From an uncultured Muribaculaceae bacterium (GTDB taxonomy: Bacteria > Bacteroidota > Bacteroidia > Bacteroidales > Muribaculaceae): 7,861 bases of DNA. The stretch is from the NCBI GenBank assembly GCA_910578305.1, contig CAJTQH010000079.1:1-7861 (forward strand), read 5' to 3'. The notes beneath the pieces were generated by a model that saw only the letters and a list, made by a program, of their open reading frames with translations, had not been told where the DNA came from and ran no database searches. The position numbers and the translations under genes were made by a program. This document shows, piece by piece, positions 1 to 6,362 of this stretch (position 1 is the stretch's first letter; each line of letters starts with the position of its first letter).

Positions 1-340
1 GCTGTGCATAATTGTCGAGAAACGTGTCTATGGCTTTGTCGGTCGACGGCGTTTCGGGCTCCGGGGATGCGGGGTAGAATGAAGCGAATCCGGCTCCGGA
101 TGGGTCTATCAGCCGCATTAGCGAGTCCATGTCGGGAGCGTTAAGTGCGATACGTGCTTTCAGAGACTCGGCGTATTCGGCCGGAATGTCGGGGTCGTTG
201 CGCAACATCATTGCGGCCGGCAGCGATAGAAACGGATACTGCGCGGCGAGGTCGTCGACAAGAGCGGCATCGCGGGCATATGTGAGTCCGGTGCCGTCGG
301 ATATTGCAGTCAGAAGCTGATGTAATGATTGGTCGGGCAT
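1..340 (-). CDS. Partial hypothetical protein downstream of lptE (N-terminal 113 residues)
   Basis: An open frame starts at the ATG whose complement is at 338-340 and reads without a stop to the left edge, giving 113 codons; the C-terminus lies outside the window. It begins 18 nt after the lptE stop, on the same strand, so co-transcription is likely. The N-terminal part looks soluble and helical (an LVDDLAAQYPFLSLPAAMML-like stretch at residues 27-46). An acidic/proline-rich linker follows (about 89-100), then a helix starting TDKAIDTFLDNY at 100-111. There is no signal peptide or membrane segment. From memory, Bacteroidales lptE genes are often followed by a poorly characterised cytoplasmic (sometimes TPR-annotated) protein with a 'YPyF' motif near the start and a later 'aID.FL' motif, and then by secG; this fragment fits that pattern. 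Function is unknown and I see no TPR repeat in the part available. Confidence 0.8.
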   Translation of the reverse strand, partial: MPDQSLHQLLTAISDGTGLTYARDAALVDDLAAQYPFLSLPAAMMLRNDPDIPAEYAESLKARIALNAPDMDSLMRLIDPSGAGFASFYPASPEPETPSTDKAIDTFLDNYAQ

Positions 341-358
341 GTCGGTGGTGTGTGGATG

Positions 359-883
359 TTACCAGTTGCCGAGGGTGGCGTTGAAAATCAGTTGTACGAG
401 TTCCTGTGATATCTCCTGGCAGAGCTGATCCTGCACGTCGGTCAGCATCTGTGAACTGTCGAAGTCGCGGTAGGCTGTGAATGTCTGGTCCACGTCCTTG
501 CCCTCGGCCTTATGGTCGGTGTACTTGACGCGAACACCGATGGTGAGGCGTGTGCGCGAGGCGTAGGCGTCTTCGGTTACGGCCTGAGGAGTAAGGTAGT
601 ATTGAGTGATTTCGCCCTCTATCTGCAGATCCGAGGCGCCGTCGATAGTGCGCAGGCGTGTGTTGCGGTTGATGTAGTCGAGGAGCTCGTTTTCAAACGT
701 CTGTTGCAGCGGCGGGTATACCAGAGCCGCTCGTATGGGGAAGTTGGATACGTGGATGGTGTGGTATACGTTGTAGTCGATGGCTGCACCGTTGAGCGTG
801 AACACGGGGCGGCATGCCGCGAGCGCGAGGGCTATTATGGGCATCAGCAGCAGTGGCAGCGGGTGGCGTAATATACGTGTCAT
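359..883 (-). CDS. lptE: LptE-family LPS-assembly lipoprotein
   Basis: 174 aa, normal for the Bacteroidetes version of the family. Residues 1-24 form a lipoprotein signal peptide: R3/R6/H7, a hydrophobic Leu/Ala core, then the lipobox L21-A22-A23-C24, so C24 should be lipidated and the protein exported to the outer membrane. The mature part has the family pattern: FTLNGAAI just after the Cys, a TIHVSNFPIRAALVYPPL strand, FENELLDYINRNTRL, a DLQIEGEI strand, RTRLTIGVRV, and a C-terminal helix ending in LIFNATLGNW. LptE plugs and assists the LptD beta-barrel that inserts lipopolysaccharide into the outer leaflet. The start ATG overlaps the rsmF stop by 4 nt (ATGA), which implies translational coupling and decides the start. 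The Bacteroidetes proteins are very divergent from enterobacterial LptE, so the exact role is known from the family rather than shown here. Confidence 0.88.
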   Translation of the reverse strand: MTRILRHPLPLLLMPIIALALAACRPVFTLNGAAIDYNVYHTIHVSNFPIRAALVYPPLQQTFENELLDYINRNTRLRTIDGASDLQIEGEITQYYLTPQAVTEDAYASRTRLTIGVRVKYTDHKAEGKDVDQTFTAYRDFDSSQMLTDVQDQLCQEISQELVQLIFNATLGNW

Positions 884-2253
884 AAGTCAGAGGTTGAGAT
901 TGATGCGGGTGGTTCCGACAGGATGCGCCACCGGCGTGGATACAGGTTATTGGCTCTTCGGCCTATGTTTTTGGCAAATCCGAGAGGCAGGTCGCGATAG
1001 GTGAGCAGCACTATGCCGGTGGGAGTGCCTTCGGGCAGTTCGGGAGCCTCGCATCGGAGATATGCTATGGCCTGCGACAGCGGAATGTCTACGCAGTGAA
1101 ATGCCTCTCTGTGCAGTGCCGTGCTCAAGGCCAGAGCCTGCGACGGTATTATGTCGCGCCCTTTTATGGTGCCTATCTCAAGTGTCGGTTGCAGATAGAA
1201 GTCGGGGAAGGCGGTGGGCATTACGGCCGACACCACACCTTGCGGCGATACGTCGAATGCCCGGGCATCGATCCATCGGCGCACTTCGTCGGGTATTGTC
1301 GCCGATGCCTTGGGGCGACGGTTGTCTTTGTCGCGCCGGGGGCGTGTGGCATGTCGCACCTCGTCGCTGTCGGCATCGTCGGGCTTGCGCAGCACAGCCA
1401 TGAACAGGCCTTCGCCGCGTGTCACTCCCGGTATGAAGCGATAGCACGGCGCGTCGGTGTCTATGCCCGGAGTGATGCCCCATGCCGGATTGCATGGTAT
1501 GTCTACAGGCTGTGCGCCGTAGTGATCCATGATGTAGCGTATCATCTCCTCGTTTTCAAGGCGGTTGAACGTACAGGTGCTGTATATGAAGTGCCCTCCC
1601 GGAGCGAGTGCGGGCCACAGGTTGTCGACTATCCGGCGCTGGCGTTCGACACACTGATCCACGAGCGCCGCCGACCACTGGCCTACTGCTTCTTCGTCCT
1701 TGCGCATCATGCCTTCGCCCGAGCAGGGCACATCGGCGGCTATGATGTCAAAGGCTCCCGTGCGGGCCGAAAATGCGGCGGTGTCGCCACGTGTCACCAC
1801 GGCCGGGCGTCCCCATTTGGTGAGGTTTTCTTCAAGAATGGCTGCACGTGCCGGGACATATTCGTTGGCCACGACGAGCGAGCCCTGGGGCAGTATGTCG
1901 AGTGCCACGGTGGTCTTGCCGCCCGGTGCGGCGCATGCGTCGAGATAGCGCAGCGGTGTGCCGGGAGCGGTAATGTGCTTCAGTACGTACCATAGAAACA
2001 TGGATGATGCGTCCTGCACATAAAATGCTCCCTGATGAAGCCGCGGCATGAATGTGAATGCCGGACGCTCCTGCAGATAGCATCCCTGCGGACACCACGG
2101 CACGATGTCGGCTCCCGGAGCGGGTGCGAGTCCGCGGGCGCTGTTGTAGCGCACGGCCACGGTGGGCGGTGTGCGCAAAGCCTCCTCCAGCATGTCGAAT
2201 GCCGGAGTTCCGTAGCTTTGCAACAGCGATAGTAGCTCCTGAGGAATGTCCAT
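880..2253 (-). CDS. rsmF: RsmF-like 16S rRNA (cytosine-C5)-methyltransferase (NOL1/NOP2/Sun family)
   Basis: 457 aa. It transfers a methyl group from S-adenosylmethionine to C5 of a cytosine in rRNA. The N-terminal RNA-binding part (about 1-75) is followed by the Rossmann methyltransferase core: the FYVQDASSM lead-in at 77-85, SAM-binding motif I DACAAPGGK at 105-113, motif IV with D174, P176 and C177 (the Cys that releases the product), and motif VI YSTCTFN with catalytic C227. The C-terminus carries the PUA-like RsmF tail, with GFAKNIGRRANNLYP at 425-439. Both catalytic cysteines and the SAM loop are intact. The ATG at 2253 lies 5 nt after the pfkA stop, and the stop overlaps the lptE start by 4 nt, so the gene sits inside a tight operon. 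The exact target base (C1407 in E. coli RsmF) is assumed by family. RsmB is unlikely because its N-terminal NusB-like domain is missing and the C-terminal extension is present. Confidence 0.9.
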   Translation of the reverse strand: MDIPQELLSLLQSYGTPAFDMLEEALRTPPTVAVRYNSARGLAPAPGADIVPWCPQGCYLQERPAFTFMPRLHQGAFYVQDASSMFLWYVLKHITAPGTPLRYLDACAAPGGKTTVALDILPQGSLVVANEYVPARAAILEENLTKWGRPAVVTRGDTAAFSARTGAFDIIAADVPCSGEGMMRKDEEAVGQWSAALVDQCVERQRRIVDNLWPALAPGGHFIYSTCTFNRLENEEMIRYIMDHYGAQPVDIPCNPAWGITPGIDTDAPCYRFIPGVTRGEGLFMAVLRKPDDADSDEVRHATRPRRDKDNRRPKASATIPDEVRRWIDARAFDVSPQGVVSAVMPTAFPDFYLQPTLEIGTIKGRDIIPSQALALSTALHREAFHCVDIPLSQAIAYLRCEAPELPEGTPTGIVLLTYRDLPLGFAKNIGRRANNLYPRRWRILSEPPASISTSDL

Positions 2254-2258
2254 GCGTG

Positions 2259-3239
2259 TCAGATGGATAGACGGCGGAGTGTGTCGAGCAGTGTGCGGTT
2301 GATGGGTTTGTCGTTCTTTATCGCTTTAGAGAACGGTACGTAGACTATGTTGTCGTTGTTGATGCCTATCATCACGTTGCGCTGGTCTTCAAGCAGGGCG
2401 TCGATGGCCGCGGCACCCATGCGCGATGCCAGTATGCGGTCATGAGCCGTGGGCGAACCGCCTCGTTGAAGGTGTCCGAGAATGGACACGCGCACGTCGT
2501 AGCCGGGATATTCTGTCTTCACACGTTCGGCCAGACCCATTGCTCCGCCGGTGACGGGGCTTTCGGCCACGAGTACGATGGACGAGTTCTTGCTTTTGCG
2601 GAATCCGTTTTGGATGAGTTCGGCCAGCTGGTCGACCTCGGTGGATATTTCAGGGATGATGGCGGCTTCGGCTCCCGAAGCTATGGCACCGTTGAGCGCA
2701 AGGAATCCGGCGTCGCGACCCATGACTTCGATGAAGAACAGGCGTTCGTGCGAGGTCGCCGTGTCGCGGATTTTGTCGACGCACTCCATTATGGTGTTGA
2801 GTGCTGTGTCGTAGCCAATGGTGGAGTCTGTGCCGTAGAGGTCATTGTCGATGGTGCCGGGCAGTCCGATGATCGGCAGATTAAATTCGTTGGCGAAAAT
2901 GCGCGCACCTGTGAGCGAACCGTCGCCACCGATCACCACGAGGGCGTCGATGCCGTGACGTTTCAGGTTGTCATAGGCGAGCTGACGTCCTTCCGATGTC
3001 TGAAACTCTGGGCAGCGCGCAGTCTTGAGTATGGTGCCGCCCATCTGTATGATGTTGGACACATTCTGGGTCTTGAACTCCTGGATTTCATCGGAAATCA
3101 GGCCGCGATAGCCACGGTATATGCCCTTGACCTTGAAACCGCTGAAGATGGCCGAGCGGGTGACGGCGCGGATGGCTGCATTCATGCCGGGGGCGTCGCC
3201 TCCGGAGGTGAGGATGCCTATGCACTTTATTTCTGACAT
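2259..3239 (-). CDS. pfkA: ATP-dependent 6-phosphofructokinase
   Basis: 326 aa, close to the 320 aa of E. coli PfkA. It phosphorylates fructose 6-phosphate to fructose 1,6-bisphosphate, the committed step of glycolysis, in the cytoplasm as a homotetramer. Visible motifs: the phosphate-binding loop TSGGDAPGMN at 11-20; the ATP-site GGDGS at 104-108, where Gly at the fourth position favours ATP over pyrophosphate; PGTIDND at 127-133 with the proposed catalytic base D131; MGR at 173-175, which binds the sugar phosphate; and the C-terminal GHLQRGGSP and DRILASRMG blocks. Nothing is missing. The start is fixed by the MSEIKCIGIL N-terminus and by a good promoter ending about 30 nt upstream. The next gene, rsmF, starts 5 nt after the stop, so pfkA heads a pfkA-rsmF-lptE transcript that mixes glycolysis, ribosome modification and envelope assembly. 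Confidence 0.97.
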   Translation of the reverse strand: MSEIKCIGILTSGGDAPGMNAAIRAVTRSAIFSGFKVKGIYRGYRGLISDEIQEFKTQNVSNIIQMGGTILKTARCPEFQTSEGRQLAYDNLKRHGIDALVVIGGDGSLTGARIFANEFNLPIIGLPGTIDNDLYGTDSTIGYDTALNTIMECVDKIRDTATSHERLFFIEVMGRDAGFLALNGAIASGAEAAIIPEISTEVDQLAELIQNGFRKSKNSSIVLVAESPVTGGAMGLAERVKTEYPGYDVRVSILGHLQRGGSPTAHDRILASRMGAAAIDALLEDQRNVMIGINNDNIVYVPFSKAIKNDKPINRTLLDTLRRLSI

Positions 3240-3273
3240 AATAGAAGAGGGTTTTTAAGTACGCATTGAAATG

Positions 3274-3307
3274 CAAAGTTACTCAATCGAATTGAAAGTG
3301 CTGCAAA
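3274..3307 (-). promoter_or_regulatory. Bacteroidetes-type promoter of pfkA
   Basis: Read on the minus strand, TTTG (3307-3304) is followed after 22 nt by TAACTTTG (3281-3274). This matches the Bacteroidetes housekeeping sigma consensus of TTTG and TAnnTTTG with about 19-22 nt between. Transcription should begin a few bases beyond 3274, giving a 5' leader of roughly 30 nt before the pfkA ATG. A perfect 12-bp palindrome sits just upstream of the TTTG element. Confidence 0.8.
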
Positions 3308-3308
3308 G

Positions 3309-3320
3309 TTTTGCGCAAAA
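3309..3320. promoter_or_regulatory. 12-bp palindrome next to the pfkA promoter, possible operator
   Basis: TTTTGCGCAAAA is a perfect inverted repeat and lies one base upstream of the TTTG element of the pfkA promoter, in the 120-bp gap between pfkA and the upstream gene. An activator or repressor site is possible from its placement. I recognise no specific regulator, and a short AT-flanked palindrome could arise by chance. Confidence 0.3.
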
Positions 3321-3359
3321 AGCGAAATAAAAAAATGCAAATTCAGTGACGGGGTGCTG

Positions 3360-3896
3360 CTATCGGGCCGAAAATACCATCACTTCCGACTCGCCGCGCC
3401 ATGGCAGTGCCGCGTGGTAGCGGCGGTAGTGCAATCGCATGGCGCGCGATGAGCCCTGTGCCTGCTGCATGGTTGCGGCTGTGGCTGCATCGGCCACCGA
3501 CACATCGATTTGCCGCCCGGTGGCCACGTCGGTTATGCGTGCCTCGTGGGTCTTGAACAGGGTGCCGCGTGTCTGCACCGATTCGATGCGTGCGTCCGTC
3601 ACGGCATCGTCGACACATGGCGAGAAGTAGCGGAAATAGGCTGTGAGGGCAAGCACGGCGACTATTGCCAGAGCTACAGCTATCCATGTGCGGCCGCTGT
3701 TACGGAAGTCATCGTTGTCGTCGTCATCATCGGGCATGCTGCCGGAGTCGCTGCCGCGTGATGCGTCGGCGCCTGAAAAGTGTATTACGTGCTGCGTCTG
3801 ACCGTCTGTCTTTTCGTCGCGGAGCCGCAGGTCGGCACCGGCGTCTGTGTCGTCATCATCGGTGAAATAGTCGGGATAGTCGTCGTCGAGGAGCAT
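3360..3896 (-). CDS. Acidic single-pass membrane protein of unknown function
   Basis: 178 aa; I do not recognise a characterised family. The N-terminal 70 residues are hydrophilic, probably disordered and strikingly acidic, with Asp runs at 4-6, 13-16, and 56-60 plus 62-63. One transmembrane helix follows at about 71-91 (a WIAVALAIVAVLALTAY segment), flanked by R66/R69 on the N-terminal side. The remaining 85 residues should be outside the inner membrane and include a basic patch RAMRLHYRRYH at 151-161. There is no cleavable signal. A segment RGTLFKTHEARI at 110-121 recalls a motif in other small Bacteroidetes single-TM proteins, but I would not assign function from it. The ATG lies 40 nt after the flippase-like gene and I see no promoter in that gap, so the two are probably co-transcribed. 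Confidence 0.78.
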   Translation of the reverse strand: MLLDDDYPDYFTDDDDTDAGADLRLRDEKTDGQTQHVIHFSGADASRGSDSGSMPDDDDDNDDFRNSGRTWIAVALAIVAVLALTAYFRYFSPCVDDAVTDARIESVQTRGTLFKTHEARITDVATGRQIDVSVADAATAATMQQAQGSSRAMRLHYRRYHAALPWRGESEVMVFSAR

Positions 3897-3936
3897 GTGG
3901 CGATAATGTGTATATGGTGATGGCGTGTGAGCTTTT

Positions 3937-5007
3937 TTACTTGCGCAGCGGTGTGTCGCGCCGGCGGTCGATGGCTATGCAGATAAATGTGAACAGTCCC
4001 AGAACTATGAGCAGCAGCGTGGTGGAGCCCATGACCAGATTGGCAAACGCGGTACTTATCTCGGTGGTGATTCCCGGCACACCGGCCTGATACAGACTCA
4101 GACCGAAGATCACGGCATATTGCCACGGCCCGATGCCGCCGTTTGACGGTACGGCCATGGATATGCTCGACAGCACGAAACATACGAGCACGGCCTGTAT
4201 GCCGTAGTGCCGGAGCACCTCGGCAGTCTCGGGAAATGCGAAGAAGCACACGTAGAGTTGCACGAAGTAGCACCCCCACAGGCACACCGTGAGCAGAAGC
4301 CAGCGGCCTTTGCCCGGCATGGTGGCTATGACGGCAAAACCCTTCCAGATGCCACGGCCAAATTCGGCCACCTTGGCGGCGAATGCCGTGTGGCGCATGG
4401 CGCGTATGATCAGAGTCAGGGCTATGATTGAGGCTACGATAGCGATCCAGAACAGCGGCGAGGCCACTATGCCGGTCAGCGTGTCGTAGAGTTGCTCGTT
4501 CTGCGACAGATAGTCGGCTATGGCACCTCCGGCGAAGATAAACGTGAACAGTGTGAGCAATCCTACGGTGATGGTGTCGCTCAGGCGGTCGGCTATCATG
4601 GAGCCGAACACCTTGTCAAACGGCACTTCCTGGCGCTTGGCTATGTAGCCCGTGCGCCACAGCTCGCCCAGGCGAGGCAGTATGAGATTCACGGCGTATG
4701 TGCCGAATATGCTGAGCACAAGCGTGAATAGCGGCACGCGTATGCCCATGGCGTTGAGCTGAATGCGCCAGCGCATGGCTCTGAATATGTGTGAGAATAT
4801 GCTTAGTGCCATCCCGAGAGCTATCCACCGGTAGTCGCACTTGGTGCGTATGGTTTCCATCATTTCGTGGATGTCCACACCCGAAAACAGCGTGTAGCAC
4901 AGTCCGATACTCACTATGAGCGGCACACCGTATTTGAGCAGTAAGGTTATGACCGACGGACGCCGGGATGCCGTGGCTGACGATGATTGCTTGCTGGTCT
5001 GGGTCAT
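3937..5007 (-). CDS. Flippase-like integral membrane protein (UPF0104 / LPG_synthase_TM family)
   Basis: 356 aa with the chosen start. The protein has about eight hydrophobic segments (near 22-42, 61-76, 92-109, 146-165, 184-203, 235-256, 272-287 and 325-346). It carries the family signatures: a PRLGELWR block at 111-118 followed by the DKVFGSMIADRLSD stretch at 131-144, and the re-entrant loop AVPSNGGIGPWQYA at 285-298. Relatives include the membrane half of MprF, which flips lysyl-phosphatidylglycerol, and other lipid or glycolipid transporters; the substrate here is unknown, and no aminoacyltransferase domain is attached. An in-frame ATG at 5094 would extend the protein 29 residues into the birA coding region with a non-family, cysteine-rich N-terminus. 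I prefer the ATG at 5007 because a TATCTTTG -7 box lies between the two starts and the downstream sequence begins like a normal cytosolic leader. Confidence 0.87.
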   Translation of the reverse strand: MTQTSKQSSSATASRRPSVITLLLKYGVPLIVSIGLCYTLFSGVDIHEMMETIRTKCDYRWIALGMALSIFSHIFRAMRWRIQLNAMGIRVPLFTLVLSIFGTYAVNLILPRLGELWRTGYIAKRQEVPFDKVFGSMIADRLSDTITVGLLTLFTFIFAGGAIADYLSQNEQLYDTLTGIVASPLFWIAIVASIIALTLIIRAMRHTAFAAKVAEFGRGIWKGFAVIATMPGKGRWLLLTVCLWGCYFVQLYVCFFAFPETAEVLRHYGIQAVLVCFVLSSISMAVPSNGGIGPWQYAVIFGLSLYQAGVPGITTEISTAFANLVMGSTTLLLIVLGLFTFICIAIDRRRDTPLRK

Positions 5008-5040
5008 GAGCTGAAATTTGTATGTGTCGCTTGGATGTGG

Positions 5041-5048
5041 CAAAGATA
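5041..5048 (-). promoter_or_regulatory. Probable internal promoter (-7 box) for the flippase-like gene
   Basis: The minus strand reads TATCTTTG, a full match to the Bacteroidetes TAnnTTTG -7 element, in the 55-nt gap after birA. No clear TTTG is found 19-22 nt upstream, where the sequence is still birA coding, so the match is only half complete. If used, the transcript would start near 5035 and have a leader of about 28 nt before the ATG at 5007. Confidence 0.5.
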
Positions 5049-5062
5049 CGAAAAATTCTTCA

Positions 5063-5824
5063 TCACAGCACTGCCGCCACTTCTTTGAACGCATATCGGC
5101 GTACAGTGCCGTCGGGGAGAGCGAGGGTGAGAAATCCCATTGTGTCTATGGATTCGATGGCGGCCATGAAGCTGATGCCGGTGGCCGCGTCGCGGTAGGG
5201 ATGGTATCCGTGGCGTCGCCATAGCATGGACATATAGCGCGAGTGCAGCTCGGCCAGCCCTTCGTCGGACTTGGTGAGCCGCATGTTGTCAAGCACTGTC
5301 TCGCGCAGCCGCTCTACGGTCTCGGATACTGAATGAGCCATGCCTGTGAGCATGCGTACCGACACCGGATTGGGCGCAGGCGACACAAACCGCTCCTGAT
5401 TCACGTTGAGACCTATTCCGGCTATGCTCCGTTCGATGCGTGAGCCACACAGTACATTCTCTATGAGTATGCCGCATATCTTCAGATCGCCGGCATAAAT
5501 GTCGTTGGGCCACTTCACGGTCACCTCGGCCGCCGGTCCCACAAGGCTGCGGGTCACATCGGCTATGGCCGTGGCCACGGCTTCGGAGATGGCAAACTGC
5601 TGTCGGGCCGACAACCCTTCGGGTCGCAGCATCACCGACATGGTGACGTTGAGTCCCGGTGCCGACTCCCAGGTGTTGCCGCGTTGTCCGCGTCCGCCCG
5701 TCTGATTGAGTGTCATGACCACATCGCCGTGACTGAAATCGCCGGCGTGTGCGGCCATGTAGGTATTGGTGGAGTCTACCTCCGGCAGTGTCAGTACGGG
5801 CGGATAGTCGAGAATGTGTTCCAT
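5063..5824 (-). CDS. birA: Biotin-[acetyl-CoA-carboxylase] ligase (BirA, catalytic-only form)
   Basis: 253 aa. It makes biotinyl-5'-AMP from biotin and ATP and attaches the biotin to the acceptor lysine of biotin-carboxyl-carrier domains. Visible elements: VDSTNTY at 16-22, the adenylate-binding loop GGRGQRGNTW at 43-52, KWPND at 104-108, the K115-containing KICGILIE strand at 115-122, and GIGLNVN at 136-142. A small C-terminal SH3-like domain follows (about 205-253). The N-terminal winged helix of E. coli BirA is absent, as is usual in Bacteroidetes, so this protein should not act as a biotin-operon repressor. The start cannot move downstream, because the next Met (23) would remove the DSTN motif. 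The stop is 55 nt before the flippase-like ATG. Confidence 0.94.
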   Translation of the reverse strand: MEHILDYPPVLTLPEVDSTNTYMAAHAGDFSHGDVVMTLNQTGGRGQRGNTWESAPGLNVTMSVMLRPEGLSARQQFAISEAVATAIADVTRSLVGPAAEVTVKWPNDIYAGDLKICGILIENVLCGSRIERSIAGIGLNVNQERFVSPAPNPVSVRMLTGMAHSVSETVERLRETVLDNMRLTKSDEGLAELHSRYMSMLWRRHGYHPYRDAATGISFMAAIESIDTMGFLTLALPDGTVRRYAFKEVAAVL

Positions 5825-5828
5825 GCGG

Positions 5829-5860
5829 CAAATTTAAAATTTTTTCATGTGTCGCGCAAA
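5829..5860 (-). promoter_or_regulatory. Bacteroidetes-type promoter of birA with almost no leader
   Basis: Read on the minus strand, TTTG (5860-5857) is followed after 20 nt by TAAATTTG (5836-5829), a complete match to the Bacteroidetes promoter. The last base of the -7 box is only 4 nt from the birA ATG at 5824, so the RNA should begin at or very near the start codon. Confidence 0.65.
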
Positions 5861-5889
5861 TTGCATCTCTGACGGGCTTCGGACCATAG

Positions 5890-5897
5890 TAACTTTG
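5890..5897 (+). promoter_or_regulatory. Promoter (-7 box) of the phage-like cassette
   Basis: TAACTTTG on the plus strand matches TAnnTTTG and sits within AGTAACTTTGCAT, a 13-mer also present at the pfkA promoter. No exact TTTG occurs 19-22 nt upstream; the nearest partial match is TTGC at 5861-5864, with a 25-nt spacer. Transcription from it would give a leader of about 40 nt before the ATG at 5946. It is back-to-back with the birA promoter, with 53 nt between the two -7 boxes. Confidence 0.6.
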
Positions 5898-5930
5898 CAT
5901 CGTGAATCTCATACATAAGTCAAATCCTTT

Positions 5931-5945
5931 AAAACAGAAAAACAC
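5931..5945 (+). promoter_or_regulatory. A-rich ribosome-binding leader of the scaffold-like gene
   Basis: The 15 nt before the ATG at 5946 are A-rich (AAAACAGA followed by AAAACAC) and contain no Shine-Dalgarno sequence, the usual situation in Bacteroidetes, where A-rich leaders support initiation. The same AAAACAGA occurs 14 nt upstream of the next gene's ATG (6363-6370). Confidence 0.45.
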
Positions 5946-6314
5946 ATGAAGCAAGACAATGAAACAGCCCAAATGGAAGTGACCGACATCACGCCTGCCG
6001 ATGAATCCGGTGTGTCGCCGCTCCCGGGCGCACCGGAGGTGGAGCAGCCCGCCGGGCCGGATGCGGCACCGTCTATCCAAACCGATTCCGAGTCTGAAGA
6101 GGTGGTATATACCGCCGAGCAGATCGGCGAGATGATGGCCGAGGCCGAGGAACGCGGATACATTCGTGGCCGTAACGAGCGCATTACGGCTCTGATGATG
6201 CGTCCGGGCCTGCTTGAAAATCCGCTTCGTCCACGAGAATCCGCCACCCGTCAGTCCGGCTCTGATCTGGCCGAGGCATTCCTGTCGTCGCTGCGTCCCA
6301 ATGTATGGGACTGA
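5946..6314 (+). CDS. Small acidic protein before the capsid gene, possible scaffold protein
   Basis: 122 aa, no family recognised. Residues 1-55 are acidic, rich in Pro, Glu and Asp and probably disordered. Residues 55-87 (YTAEQIGEMMAEAEERGYIR and onward) form a charged helix likely to be a short coiled coil. The rest is Arg/Pro-rich (ENPLRPRES at 91-99), and a last helix at 107-116 leads to a LRPNVWD end. There is no signal peptide or membrane segment. Tailed-phage scaffold proteins are typically small, acidic and helical, are encoded just before the major capsid gene, and often bind it through a basic or helical C-terminus; composition and position both fit. A decoration protein or a protein without a capsid role remains possible. 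The ATG at 5946 follows a -7 box by about 50 nt and an A-rich leader. The capsid gene starts 62 nt downstream. Confidence 0.78.
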   Translation: MKQDNETAQMEVTDITPADESGVSPLPGAPEVEQPAGPDAAPSIQTDSESEEVVYTAEQIGEMMAEAEERGYIRGRNERITALMMRPGLLENPLRPRESATRQSGSDLAEAFLSSLRPNVWD

Positions 6315-6362
6315 ACAGACAATATCAGCATTTTTATCATAACATCTGAAAAACACAAAGTA

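Noticed and set aside
512..871. 119-aa plus-strand open frame opposite lptE
   Set aside because: Antisense to lptE, which has a clear lipobox and family pattern; the plus-strand frame has no such features.
1096..1995. 299-aa plus-strand open frame
   Set aside because: It lies wholly antisense to the rsmF methyltransferase, whose motifs are intact; its composition (Cys, Arg, His and Gly rich) is that of a GC-rich shadow frame.
2442..3236. 264-aa plus-strand open frame
   Set aside because: Exactly antisense to pfkA, with no recognisable motifs of its own.
3309..3340. Possible rho-independent terminator after the acidic membrane protein gene (palindrome near A/T runs)
   Set aside because: The palindrome TTTTGCGCAAAA has only a 4-bp GC centre with no loop, and the T run precedes rather than follows it on the minus strand, so it does not form a proper terminator hairpin.
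5825..5945. Phage attachment site or tRNA fragment at the left border of the cassette
   Set aside because: I found no tRNA-like sequence and no direct repeat that could be matched within the window; the region is fully accounted for by two promoters and a leader.
5289..6356. 355-aa minus-strand open frame spanning birA, the divergent promoter region and the scaffold-like gene
   Set aside because: It overlaps birA out of frame, crosses both promoters, and is Arg/His-rich in the manner of a shadow translation.
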